The notes under the pieces are model-generated. The model made no database searches, was not told where the DNA came from, and saw only the letters and a program-made list of their open reading frames with translations. This document shows, in pieces, positions 1 to 6,635 of a DNA stretch of 31,792 bases. This stretch comes from Bacillota bacterium (lineage in GTDB: Bacteria; Bacillota; Clostridia; Oscillospirales; Ruminococcaceae). The position numbers and the translations under genes are program-made. Numbering within the stretch: the stretch's first letter is position 1; the number at the start of each line of letters is the position of its first letter. Location: contig JAEZQD010000066.1 of assembly GCA_023413185.1 (NCBI GenBank), positions 1 to 31,792 of the forward strand. The letters are read 5' to 3'.

Positions 1-36
1 GTAGGTAAGCTGTCGGGTTTTGCTGTTGGCGCGCAT
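1..36 (-). CDS. ribU: RibU-like riboflavin ECF transporter, N-terminus only (partial)
   Basis: Only the first 12 codons lie in the window, reading MRANSKTRQLTY from an ATG at 36 on the minus strand, with a GGAGG ribosome binding site at 45-49. The identity comes mainly from context. The gene follows an FMN riboswitch with its own terminator, and in Clostridia such stand-alone switches most often control the riboflavin-binding S component RibU or the ribD operon. The short basic N-terminus before what should be a first membrane helix fits RibU better than a cytosolic biosynthesis enzyme. RibU is a membrane protein that takes up riboflavin with the shared ECF module. The rest of the gene is outside the window. 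Confidence 0.55.
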   Translation of the reverse strand, partial: MRANSKTRQLTY

Positions 37-111
37 AGTTTGTTCCTCCAAATAAAATGATTTCTGTTTTGTCGGCGAAAAGGGGAAAGTCGCCCCAAAC
101 AAAAAACCATA

Positions 112-144
112 CAAAAAGCCCCTGAACTGGTAAAGCTCAGGGGC
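112..144 (-). terminator. Riboswitch-controlled intrinsic terminator
   Basis: On the minus strand a 10-bp GC-rich hairpin (arms 134-143 and 118-127, GCCCCTGAGC with GTTCAGGGGC) is followed by five T. It lies between the FMN aptamer and the downstream start codon, as expected for the expression platform of a transcription-attenuating riboswitch: FMN binding should favour this hairpin and stop transcription before the gene. Confidence 0.85.
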
Positions 145-182
145 GAAACGAATTCATATCGAAAAACGGTATGGTTTTTGTT

Positions 183-312
183 TCTTTCATCCGGACTATA
201 CCGTCGGTTTCGGAATCTAACCGAAATCGGCGGGAATATATCCCGCTCGCGGACTCGTGGCTGTACGCCCTTTACCGCCGGTGAGGAGTTACACCTCGCC
301 CTGAAACAGATT
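183..312 (-). promoter_or_regulatory. FMN riboswitch (RFN element)
   Basis: Read on the minus strand, the region carries the conserved RFN blocks in order: TTCAGGGCGAGGTG, CTCACCGGCGGTAAAG, a CCACGAGTCCGCGAGCGGG segment, a variable stem, then GAAACCGACGGTATAGTCC and GGATGAAAGAA. The closing P1 stem pairs the CTGTTTC and GAAAG flanks. The element binds flavin mononucleotide and normally shuts off riboflavin synthesis or uptake genes. It sits directly after a strong promoter and before a terminator, so regulation is probably at transcription. Confidence 0.97.
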
Positions 313-320
313 ATGTCAAT

Positions 321-349
321 ATTATAGTATGCAGCGGGTTGGGTGTCAA
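321..349 (-). promoter_or_regulatory. Consensus sigma-A promoter for the FMN riboswitch transcript
   Basis: On the minus strand a perfect TTGACA (344-349) and a perfect TATAAT (321-326) are separated by exactly 17 bases. Transcription should start near 314, just before the aptamer. Such a strong promoter suits a gene controlled by downstream attenuation. The remaining 350-549 is AT-rich and holds no convincing gene. Confidence 0.9.
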
Positions 350-549
350 CTGATAAATATTCACAACATAATCACTTTCACATACAATAAATTAGAATAG
401 ATACATAAAAAAGGACATTTTCGGCGGGATTATCAATGCGAATGCTTTGGTTTCTCCTATTTTGCGATTCAGCAAGCGGTGCAAAGCTTCAATACGAGAT
501 ACCTCATATCGTGTTCAGGTTATGACAAGTCAGAGGAGGAGGGGTTATA

Positions 550-906
550 ATGTCGCAAACAGTCATTGTTATCCTGTTATCCGCACTATCGGTGTTCGGT
601 ATGGTTTTTGTACTGGAGCTTGCCGCGCGGTTTTTGTTGTTTGGCAAAGACAATACAGCCACAATAAAAATCATCCGCAGGCAGGCATCCGAGCTTGAAT
701 ATTCCGTTCGAGCCGTCGAAAACCTGCTGGAATACACACTGCAACCGCGCGGCACCGTGCTGTTTATCCTGTATGACGACACCGATGCCGAGCTGCGTGA
801 GATTGCCGAGCGGCTGAGTATGGAGTACGGGAACATCGTATTGTGTGAGGAACAGCAGTTGTCCAGCGAAATCATGCGCGTGGCAGGTTTACAAACGTCG
901 GGGTAA
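550..906 (+). CDS. Small single-pass membrane protein, function unknown
   Basis: A 118-residue protein starts at an ATG with a strong AGGAGGAGG site six bases upstream. Residues 5-32 form a hydrophobic segment, likely one membrane helix, followed by a basic stretch and a soluble alpha/beta-looking domain of about 75 residues rich in acidic residues. The segment TVLFILYDDTD looks like a core beta strand. I do not recognise the family. The gene ends 43 bases before recD2 and shares its direction, so the two may be co-transcribed. No cysteine or metal-binding cluster or catalytic motif is evident. Confidence 0.8.
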   Translation: MSQTVIVILLSALSVFGMVFVLELAARFLLFGKDNTATIKIIRRQASELEYSVRAVENLLEYTLQPRGTVLFILYDDTDAELREIAERLSMEYGNIVLCEEQQLSSEIMRVAGLQTSG

Positions 907-949
907 GGGATATACTGAAAAAGAATGAAATGAACGCTGGAGGAACACA

Positions 950-3157
950 ATGCGCGACGAGGAATTTGCCGTTTTAGAGGGGACAATTGAAACGATTGTG
1001 TTTCGCAATGAGGAGACAGGCTTTACGGTACTGGAGCTTGACAGCGCCGGGGAGCTTGTAACAGCCGTGGGAGAGCTTGCCGAAGTTAGCGAGGGTGAAG
1101 AGGTCAAGCTGATGGGTAGCTATACCACCCACGCCACGCACGGCTCGCAGTTCCGCGCCATTACCTGCGAGGTACGGCTGCCCGCAACCTCTGCCGCGGT
1201 ACTCAAGTATCTGTCCTCCGGCGCAGTCAAGGGCGTGGGTCCCAAAACCGCCAAACGAATCGTAGAGGCGCTTGGCGATAAGGCGCTTGAAATTATTGAG
1301 CGACAGCCTGATATGCTCGAGCAGATCAGCGGCATCTCAAAGGCGCGCGCAAGGCAGATAGAGAACAGCTTTAAGCAGGTGTTTGGCATCCGCACCGTGA
1401 TGGCGTACCTGAAGGGGTACAACGTGCCTCCGCTGTGCTGTGTCAGGGCATGGAAGCAATACGGTCCCGCCACGGTGGATATCGTCGGCGCAAACCCCTT
1501 TGTGCTGTGTACCGACGAGATAGGGCTTGATTTTACCCAAGCGGACGAGATCGCAAAGACACTCGGGCTATTGCCGGAGTCGCCCGAACGAATAGCGTCG
1601 GGCATCAATCACATCCTGCTTTCCTCCTGCAAAAACGGTCACACCTGCCTGCCGTATCAAACCCTAATCGAGCGCTCACAACAGCTGCTTAATATCTCAA
1701 CGGACGACATCGAAAACACCGTCTATGAGCAATCGCAGCGCGAGGCGGTTGTAAGCGAGCAGATAGGGGACAAACAGTACATCTATCTGCCCGAGTACGC
1801 CTATGCGGAACGGTTTATCGCAAGCAGATTATCGCTTATCATTCGTTGCGCGCCCGACACAAAGCGCGACTGGTCCACCGAGATAGCGGCTCTTGAGCAG
1901 GAGATGGGCATCTGCTATGAGCGCATGCAGAAAAAGGCAATCTCCATGGCGCTCTGTAACGGCATTATGGTACTGACAGGCGGTCCCGGAACGGGAAAGA
2001 CCACTACCATAAAGGGCATCATCGAGCTTTACGGCAAATCGGGTGGGAAGGTGGCGCTCGCGGCCCCCACCGGGCGTGCCGCCAAGCGGATGAACGAGCT
2101 TTCGGGCTATGAGGCAAAGACCATCCACCGCCTGCTGGAGGTGGAGTACACAAAAGGGGACAAGCCGTCCTTTCGACGCAATGCGCGCAATCCGCTCGAT
2201 TGCGACGTGCTGATTGTGGACGAGTTCTCGATGGTGGATACCCTGTTGTTTGAGTCGCTGCTTGCCGCCGCTAAGCTTTCCTGCCGGATTGTACTGGTGG
2301 GTGACTCCGACCAGCTGCCATCGGTCGGGGCAGGCAACATCCTGCAGGACCTGCTTGATAGCGACTGCGTGCCCACGGTAACCCTAACCGAGATTTTTCG
2401 TCAGGCAGCCCAGAGCCTGATTGTCACCAGTGCCCACGAAATCATAAGGGGCGAGCTGCCGGCCATTGATGTTAAGGATAACGACTTCTTCTTTTTGCAG
2501 TGCGACGCCGCTCAGGAGGCGGAACTGCTGGTTTCGCTGTGCAAGGTGCGACTGCCAAAGGCATACGGCTACTCTCCGTTGTGGGATATTCAGGTGCTGT
2601 GCCCGAGCAGGCTAGGCGACCTTGGTACGGGAACGCTCAACACCCGACTTCAGCAGGCACTTAACCCAAAGGAGGGCAACAAGCCCGAGGTGAAAAGCGG
2701 CTACCAGCTCTTTCGCGAAGGCGACAAGGTCATGCAGGTACGCAACAACTACGATATCCTGTGGTTGCGTGACGACGGCGAAAACGGTGCAGGGGTGTTC
2801 AACGGCGACATCGGCATCATCCAGACAATTGACCGCGCCGCACAGCTCGTTTCCATCCGTTACGACGACCGCATAGCCGACTACGCGTTTGAGCAGCTCA
2901 ATGAGTTAGAGCTTGCATACGCCATTACGGTGCATAAAAGTCAGGGTAGCGAGTACGAGGCGGTGATCATCCCGCTGGCTAGACCGGGACCCAACCTGTA
3001 TTATCGCAACCTGTTATACACGGCGGTTACCCGCGCAAGGCGTCTGCTTATTCTGCTCGGCAACCCCGAGGCACTTTCCTATATGGTAAACAACAACAAG
3101 AAGACATGGCGTTTCTCGAATCTGCGCCAGTTCATCATCGATGAGGTTTTGGGCTGA
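950..3157 (+). CDS. recD2: ATP-dependent DNA helicase, RecD2/TraA family
   Basis: The 735-residue protein is a superfamily 1B 5'-3' DNA helicase of the RecD2 type, which acts in DNA repair without RecBC. An N-terminal OB-like region (about 1-80) and helix-hairpin-helix repeats (about 85-205, with SGAVKGVGPKTAKRI) precede the motor. Walker A GGPGTGKT is at 344-351, Walker B with DE at 424-425, and motif VHKSQGSE at 661-668 near the C-terminus; the VTRAR motif follows. The length is a little below Bacillus RecD2 but normal for Clostridia. The ATG has GGAGG at a good distance. The comF gene follows at once, an arrangement common in this group. Confidence 0.97.
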   Translation: MRDEEFAVLEGTIETIVFRNEETGFTVLELDSAGELVTAVGELAEVSEGEEVKLMGSYTTHATHGSQFRAITCEVRLPATSAAVLKYLSSGAVKGVGPKTAKRIVEALGDKALEIIERQPDMLEQISGISKARARQIENSFKQVFGIRTVMAYLKGYNVPPLCCVRAWKQYGPATVDIVGANPFVLCTDEIGLDFTQADEIAKTLGLLPESPERIASGINHILLSSCKNGHTCLPYQTLIERSQQLLNISTDDIENTVYEQSQREAVVSEQIGDKQYIYLPEYAYAERFIASRLSLIIRCAPDTKRDWSTEIAALEQEMGICYERMQKKAISMALCNGIMVLTGGPGTGKTTTIKGIIELYGKSGGKVALAAPTGRAAKRMNELSGYEAKTIHRLLEVEYTKGDKPSFRRNARNPLDCDVLIVDEFSMVDTLLFESLLAAAKLSCRIVLVGDSDQLPSVGAGNILQDLLDSDCVPTVTLTEIFRQAAQSLIVTSAHEIIRGELPAIDVKDNDFFFLQCDAAQEAELLVSLCKVRLPKAYGYSPLWDIQVLCPSRLGDLGTGTLNTRLQQALNPKEGNKPEVKSGYQLFREGDKVMQVRNNYDILWLRDDGENGAGVFNGDIGIIQTIDRAAQLVSIRYDDRIADYAFEQLNELELAYAITVHKSQGSEYEAVIIPLARPGPNLYYRNLLYTAVTRARRLLILLGNPEALSYMVNNNKKTWRFSNLRQFIIDEVLG

Positions 3158-3173
3158 CGGACGGAGCGGTGCT

Positions 3174-3875
3174 ATGAAGACATCTCAGATGCTCATGAAC
3201 TTTCTGTTCCCCAGTGTGTGCTGCTTTTGTGGGGAGATAACCGCATACGACCGCGCCGTTTGTGTACACTGCCGCGAGACGGTGTCGCCGATCGGCGGGG
3301 TTACCTGCACTGCATGCGGGATGGAACGCGGATTTTGCTCCTGCTCTGAGCGCCCCACTGAATACGAACGCTGTGTCGCTTCGTTTTATTATGAGGATCT
3401 GCCCAAGCAGGGCGTTCTGTTGCTCAAATACGGCGAAACACCCTATATTTCGCGCTACCTCAGCGCCTATATGGCAAAGCAGACTGCAGCGCGTTTACAA
3501 GGCACTCGGTTAGACATGGTAGTCGCAGTGCCGATGCACCGATTAAAGCGGCGCGCGAGGGGGTATAATCAGGCTGAGATGCTTGCGCGACCACTTGCAA
3601 AAAGGCTTGGCATAAGGTTTTGCAAGGATGTTTTAACCCAGTTTCGCGAAAACAAGTCACAGCATCTTCAGCAACGCGAGGCACGCGCAAAGAATGTCGC
3701 GGGGATATACCGGTTGGGTAAGAGCGCAAGCATTAAGGGTAAGACCATCCTTTTGGTGGACGATATTCTAACAACTGGCGCAACCTTGCGCGAATGTGCC
3801 CGCGTTTTGATGTCGGGCGGAGCTAAGGCTGTGTATTGCGTCGTTTTTTGTGCAACAAAACCGATAAATGCTTGA
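3174..3875 (+). CDS. comFC: ComF family protein (phosphoribosyltransferase-like)
   Basis: The 233-residue protein has four N-terminal cysteine pairs typical of the ComF zinc ribbon (C16/C17/C19, C30/C33, C45/C48 and the FCSC group) and a C-terminal phosphoribosyltransferase fold with the PRPP-loop motif VDDILTTGAT at about 195-204. ComFC proteins take part in DNA uptake for transformation in Bacillus; in many Clostridia they occur without the full competence set. I chose the ATG at 3174, which gives the usual MNFLFPSVCCFCG start, over an in-frame ATG at 3141 that overlaps recD2. The ribosome binding site (GGAG) is moderate. The gene starts 16 bases after recD2, which suggests one operon. Confidence 0.93.
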   Translation: MKTSQMLMNFLFPSVCCFCGEITAYDRAVCVHCRETVSPIGGVTCTACGMERGFCSCSERPTEYERCVASFYYEDLPKQGVLLLKYGETPYISRYLSAYMAKQTAARLQGTRLDMVVAVPMHRLKRRARGYNQAEMLARPLAKRLGIRFCKDVLTQFRENKSQHLQQREARAKNVAGIYRLGKSASIKGKTILLVDDILTTGATLRECARVLMSGGAKAVYCVVFCATKPINA

Positions 3876-3900
3876 AAAAAGTACGTTTTGTTTGTATAAT
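3872..3900 (+). promoter_or_regulatory. Promoter of mreB
   Basis: TTGAAA (3872-3877) and a perfect TATAAT (3895-3900) are 17 bases apart. The -35 box overlaps the comF stop codon, so mreB has its own transcription start near 3907 although it follows comF closely. Confidence 0.8.
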
Positions 3901-3930
3901 GAAAAGTATATTTAGTTAATGAAAAGTATA
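3897..3930 (+). repeat. 14-bp tandem direct repeat at the mreB transcription start
   Basis: TAATGAAAAGTATA occurs at 3897-3910 and again, without change, at 3917-3930. The period is 20 bases, close to two helical turns, and the first copy includes the end of the -10 box. This could be a pair of binding sites for a regulator, or a small duplication. Confidence 0.8.
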
Positions 3931-3970
3931 ACCGATTTTGGAACTCAATGATTACCATGACATTTTATTA

Positions 3971-3985
3971 CACGGGTGCCCCGTG
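3971..3985 (+). other. Short stem-loop in the mreB leader
   Basis: CACGGG, a TGC loop and CCCGTG form a 6-bp GC-rich hairpin about 40 bases before the mreB start codon, in a leader of about 120 nt. There is no T-tract after it, so it is not a terminator; it may affect translation or mRNA stability. Confidence 0.5.
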
Positions 3986-4026
3986 TTTCATCGTGTGCTG
4001 CGCGAACGGGCAGAAAGGAAAAAGAA

Positions 4027-5046
4027 ATGGGCAAAAGAGACATCGGCATCGATCTTGGCACCGCCACCGTCATTGTGTATATTGTTGGCAAGGGCGTCGT
4101 CTTATACGAGCCATCAATTGTAGCGGTAGAAACGCTTACCGGCAAGATCGTCAGCGTGGGGGAGGAGGCGTTTAAGCTGCTTGGCAGAACGCCGGATAAT
4201 ATCCGTGCAGTACGTCCGCTTCAGGACGGTGTTATCTCTGATTACGTACTCACCGAGCAGATGATTAAGCACTTTTTAAAACGCTCTTACGGCAATATGC
4301 TGTTCAAACCGCGCGTTGCCTTTTGTGTCCCCTCCGGCATTACCGATGTGGAGTCTCGCGCAGTAATAGAAGCGGCGATTACGGCGGGCGCGCGTAAGGT
4401 TTACCTGATAGAGGAACCTGTTGCGGCGGCAATCGGCGCAGGGATCGATATCTCGCAGCCCAACGGATGCATGATTCTCGACATCGGCGGAGGCACGACC
4501 GATATTGCGGTTATCTCACTCAACGGTATTGTGTGCAAATCGTCACTTAAGATTGCGGGCAACAAGTTTGACGCTGCTCTCATTAAGTACATCCGCAACA
4601 AATACAGCGTGCTCATTGGTGAAAAGACGGCGGAACGCTTAAAGCAGGAGATTGCCTGCGTTTGGGAGCCGGATCCAAGCGAAACCATGGAGATTAAGGG
4701 CAGGAACCTGATTACGGGTCTGCCGCAAAAGATCACCATCTCGGCGGTGGAGACCAAAGAGGCGTTGGACGAGCCGATTTCGCTGATTGTTCAAGCGATT
4801 CAGTCGGTGGTAGAGCGCACCCCGCCCGAGCTTGTGGCGGATGTTTCTGAGGCAGGTCTTGTTCTTACCGGCGGCGGCTCGCTGCTGCGCGGACTTGCCG
4901 AGTACATCACCGCACAGCTTCGCATGAAGGCTCGCGTGGCGGATGACCCAACAAACTGCGTTGCCATCGGCACGGGGCGTGCCTTTGAGTATATTGACAT
5001 CCTGCGAGACGGCTTCTTTAACCCGTCCACCTATCGGTATCAGTAA
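4027..5046 (+). CDS. mreB: MreB/Mbl rod shape-determining protein
   Basis: The 339-residue protein belongs to the bacterial actin family, which forms membrane-bound filaments that direct side-wall peptidoglycan synthesis. Visible signatures are the phosphate-1 loop IGIDLGTA (about 6-13), the phosphate-2 loop DIGGGTTD (about 152-159), the EEPVAAAIG block and the adenosine motif LTGGGSLLRGL (about 280-290). Length is normal. The ATG at 4027 gives the typical MGKRDIGIDLG start and follows an AAAGGAAAAAG site. The mreC and mreD genes are not adjacent, so this may be a stand-alone Mbl- or MreBH-type paralogue. Two terminators close the unit. Confidence 0.95.
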   Translation: MGKRDIGIDLGTATVIVYIVGKGVVLYEPSIVAVETLTGKIVSVGEEAFKLLGRTPDNIRAVRPLQDGVISDYVLTEQMIKHFLKRSYGNMLFKPRVAFCVPSGITDVESRAVIEAAITAGARKVYLIEEPVAAAIGAGIDISQPNGCMILDIGGGTTDIAVISLNGIVCKSSLKIAGNKFDAALIKYIRNKYSVLIGEKTAERLKQEIACVWEPDPSETMEIKGRNLITGLPQKITISAVETKEALDEPISLIVQAIQSVVERTPPELVADVSEAGLVLTGGGSLLRGLAEYITAQLRMKARVADDPTNCVAIGTGRAFEYIDILRDGFFNPSTYRYQ

Positions 5047-5053
5047 TATATTA

Positions 5054-5079
5054 AGAGAGGGAAAGCCCCTCTCTTTTTG
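5054..5079 (+). terminator. Intrinsic terminator after mreB
   Basis: AGAGAGGG (5054-5061) pairs with CCCTCTCT (5067-5074) around a five-base loop and is followed by a T run. It begins 8 bases after the mreB stop codon. Confidence 0.9.
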
Positions 5080-5131
5080 CGTCAACAGATATAAATCACT
5101 CTTAAACGTTAACAAGCTTAGCCAAAAAGCG

Positions 5132-5175
5132 AAGCCGGAGGGGTGCTGTTCTTTGCCCCTCCGGCTTTCTTTATT
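5132..5175 (+). terminator. Second, probably bidirectional terminator
   Basis: A 12-bp perfect stem (5132-5143 with 5156-5167, AAGCCGGAGGGG) is followed by T-rich sequence on the plus strand. On the minus strand it is followed by CGCTTTTTGG, so it may also stop transcripts coming from the gene at 5394-6164. The 220 bases from 5176 to 5393 contain no gene, only an imperfect inverted repeat of ATGTTTTCCATG at 5281-5343. Confidence 0.8.
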
Positions 5176-5393
5176 ACGTCATAGTGGCTCAAACCGTTCA
5201 TTTTGATGTATTACGTGTATTTTTCAAATAACTCGTACAAGGAAATACGTGCACTATTTTAGGTCGAGTGTTCGATTTGGATGTTTTCCATGTAATGGAA
5301 TGGAATGAGTGGTCATAATTCATGTCTACGTCCATGGAAACATATCAACTATTTTAGCCTTTTCGTGATTTGAAATCATCTTTCAATCATTTC

Positions 5394-6164
5394 TTATTGT
5401 GAACCTTGTGCCACGCGCGCTTCTGATAGATAAGCTTCCAAACCGTCACCGGCGATGACATCTCTGGGCACATTAAATGCACATACCTCAAAATTATAAT
5501 CAACGAGCTGCAGGTCGCCGTCTTCTTCGATATACTTATCCTGAAGATAGATTGTGTAATACTCAACACACGGCAATTCTTCGCGTATCAGTCCTTCCAG
5601 TTCACGAAAACGCCGCGCAAGTTCCTCCCATGTCGGCTTGTCTCCGCTGGTTTCCACCCAGACTATAAGGTTTGTTGACATTGGAAATGATTTTGCATCA
5701 AAGGGCATATCCAATGTCAACCCCCTCACATCTTTTTCGGTAACCTTATCGCTACTTTCGCACATTACATTCAATGTGCGGTGTGGGTAAATACGCTTCA
5801 GCAACTCTTCAACATAGTCATCAAGTGCAATCGATAGGCGCAGCATAGTATAGTCCCGCCCGGTTACCGAGCTCTCATAATTATCTCTTAAACCGTCTGA
5901 ACCGTCCCAGACAGTAAAACATGTATCTTCGCTCTCGATAGACTGAACATTGCAAAAGTACATCTTAGAATTAAAATCGTATTGGCAAAATCCAACTTCA
6001 TAGGGCTGTCCCTGATAGTATTCGGCCACATAATCTTTAATTTTTGATGTCGTTATTACTTTTTTTATGAAACTGCCGTTGAGTGAAGCAAAGATGGAAT
6101 ATGCTCCCGCTAAAATCAACGCTATGACGATAATAGGGAATATACGTTTTTTTATTCGTGTCAT
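5394..6164 (-). CDS. Membrane-anchored hypothetical protein, YfjL-like
   Basis: The 256-residue protein has a basic N-terminus and one hydrophobic helix (about 7-26), followed by an extracytoplasmic domain. The segment around 40-75, with YVAEYYQGQPYEVGFCQYDFNSK, resembles the start of Bacillus YfjL-like proteins, in which a short helix precedes beta strands. This is recognition by eye and only moderately secure. A GGAGG site lies 9-10 bases before the ATG. The second half holds an amphipathic helix (WEELARRFRELEGLIREEL) followed by strands. Base composition is more AT-rich than in purL or recD2, and broken reading frames lie upstream on the same strand, so the patch may be acquired. Function is unknown. 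Confidence 0.8.
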   Translation of the reverse strand: MTRIKKRIFPIIVIALILAGAYSIFASLNGSFIKKVITTSKIKDYVAEYYQGQPYEVGFCQYDFNSKMYFCNVQSIESEDTCFTVWDGSDGLRDNYESSVTGRDYTMLRLSIALDDYVEELLKRIYPHRTLNVMCESSDKVTEKDVRGLTLDMPFDAKSFPMSTNLIVWVETSGDKPTWEELARRFRELEGLIREELPCVEYYTIYLQDKYIEEDGDLQLVDYNFEVCAFNVPRDVIAGDGLEAYLSEARVAQGSQ

Positions 6165-6212
6165 GACTTAATACCTCCGTCAACCTTCTGATGTTTTACT
6201 CATGCAGTTACA

Positions 6213-6398
6213 TCAATTTTGAAGTATCCGCGCATATCCCTTTATAGTAAAAGCATTTGTGCTGCACTCAATATTTCCCGATACCATTGTGAAGGTGTTT
6301 TCTTTGGTGGACATTACAAGGATGATTCCTCCAGTTACTCGCTATGGGTTATAAATAATTGTAGTAATTTCGTGGTTAATTGTCAAAACACTCCACAT
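6213..6398 (-). pseudogene. Short reading frame interrupted by one TAG
   Basis: On the minus strand an ATG at 6398, with an AGGAG site 5 bases before it, opens a 62-codon frame that would run to a TGA at 6213-6215 but meets a TAG at 6342-6344 after 18 codons. The residues after the stop (VTGGIILVMSTKENTFTMV and onward) look like coding sequence rather than random AT-rich DNA. It could be a decayed gene, or a 33-residue peptide restarting at the internal ATG after GGAGGA. No family is recognised. Confidence 0.35.
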
Positions 6399-6417
6399 TT
6401 TATCTCCTGATATTTGT

Positions 6418-6567
6418 TTATATCAGTTTATATTTAATGACAATCTCAATAATTTTGTCAACCCGCTCGATGATACGGTAACAATATCCACTCGATACAT
6501 CTTTTACAGTAAGAATTCCGTTATCTTGAACCCATCTTGAATATGAATTAAAATCACGAAATTCCCT
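6418..6567 (-). pseudogene. 49-codon open remnant without start codon
   Basis: On the minus strand an open frame of 49 codons between two TAA stops reads like the C-terminal end of a protein (EFRDFNSYSRWVQDNG, then VKDVSSGYCYRIIERVDK, ending IVIKYKLI). It contains no ATG, GTG or TTG. Its stop is 19 bases before the ATG of the next short frame, with a ribosome binding site between them, which is operon-like spacing. I read it as the end of a truncated gene. The family is unknown. Confidence 0.35.
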
Positions 6568-6635
6568 TTATATCAATCACCTTTACACTTTTATTTATCA
6601 ACCCTTGACATCAACACCACACTCTCAACGTGTTA

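Noticed and set aside
436..525. 29-residue open frame (starts MRMLWFLLF) upstream of the small membrane protein gene
   Set aside because: No good ribosome binding site and no recognisable family; too short to separate from chance.
6342..6344. In-frame TAG as a possible pyrrolysine codon
   Set aside because: No pyl genes in the window and no other gene with an internal TAG; decay is the simpler explanation.
6219..6410. 63-codon plus-strand frame in the AT-rich patch
   Set aside because: Starts at a TTG without a ribosome binding site and lies opposite the better minus-strand frames.
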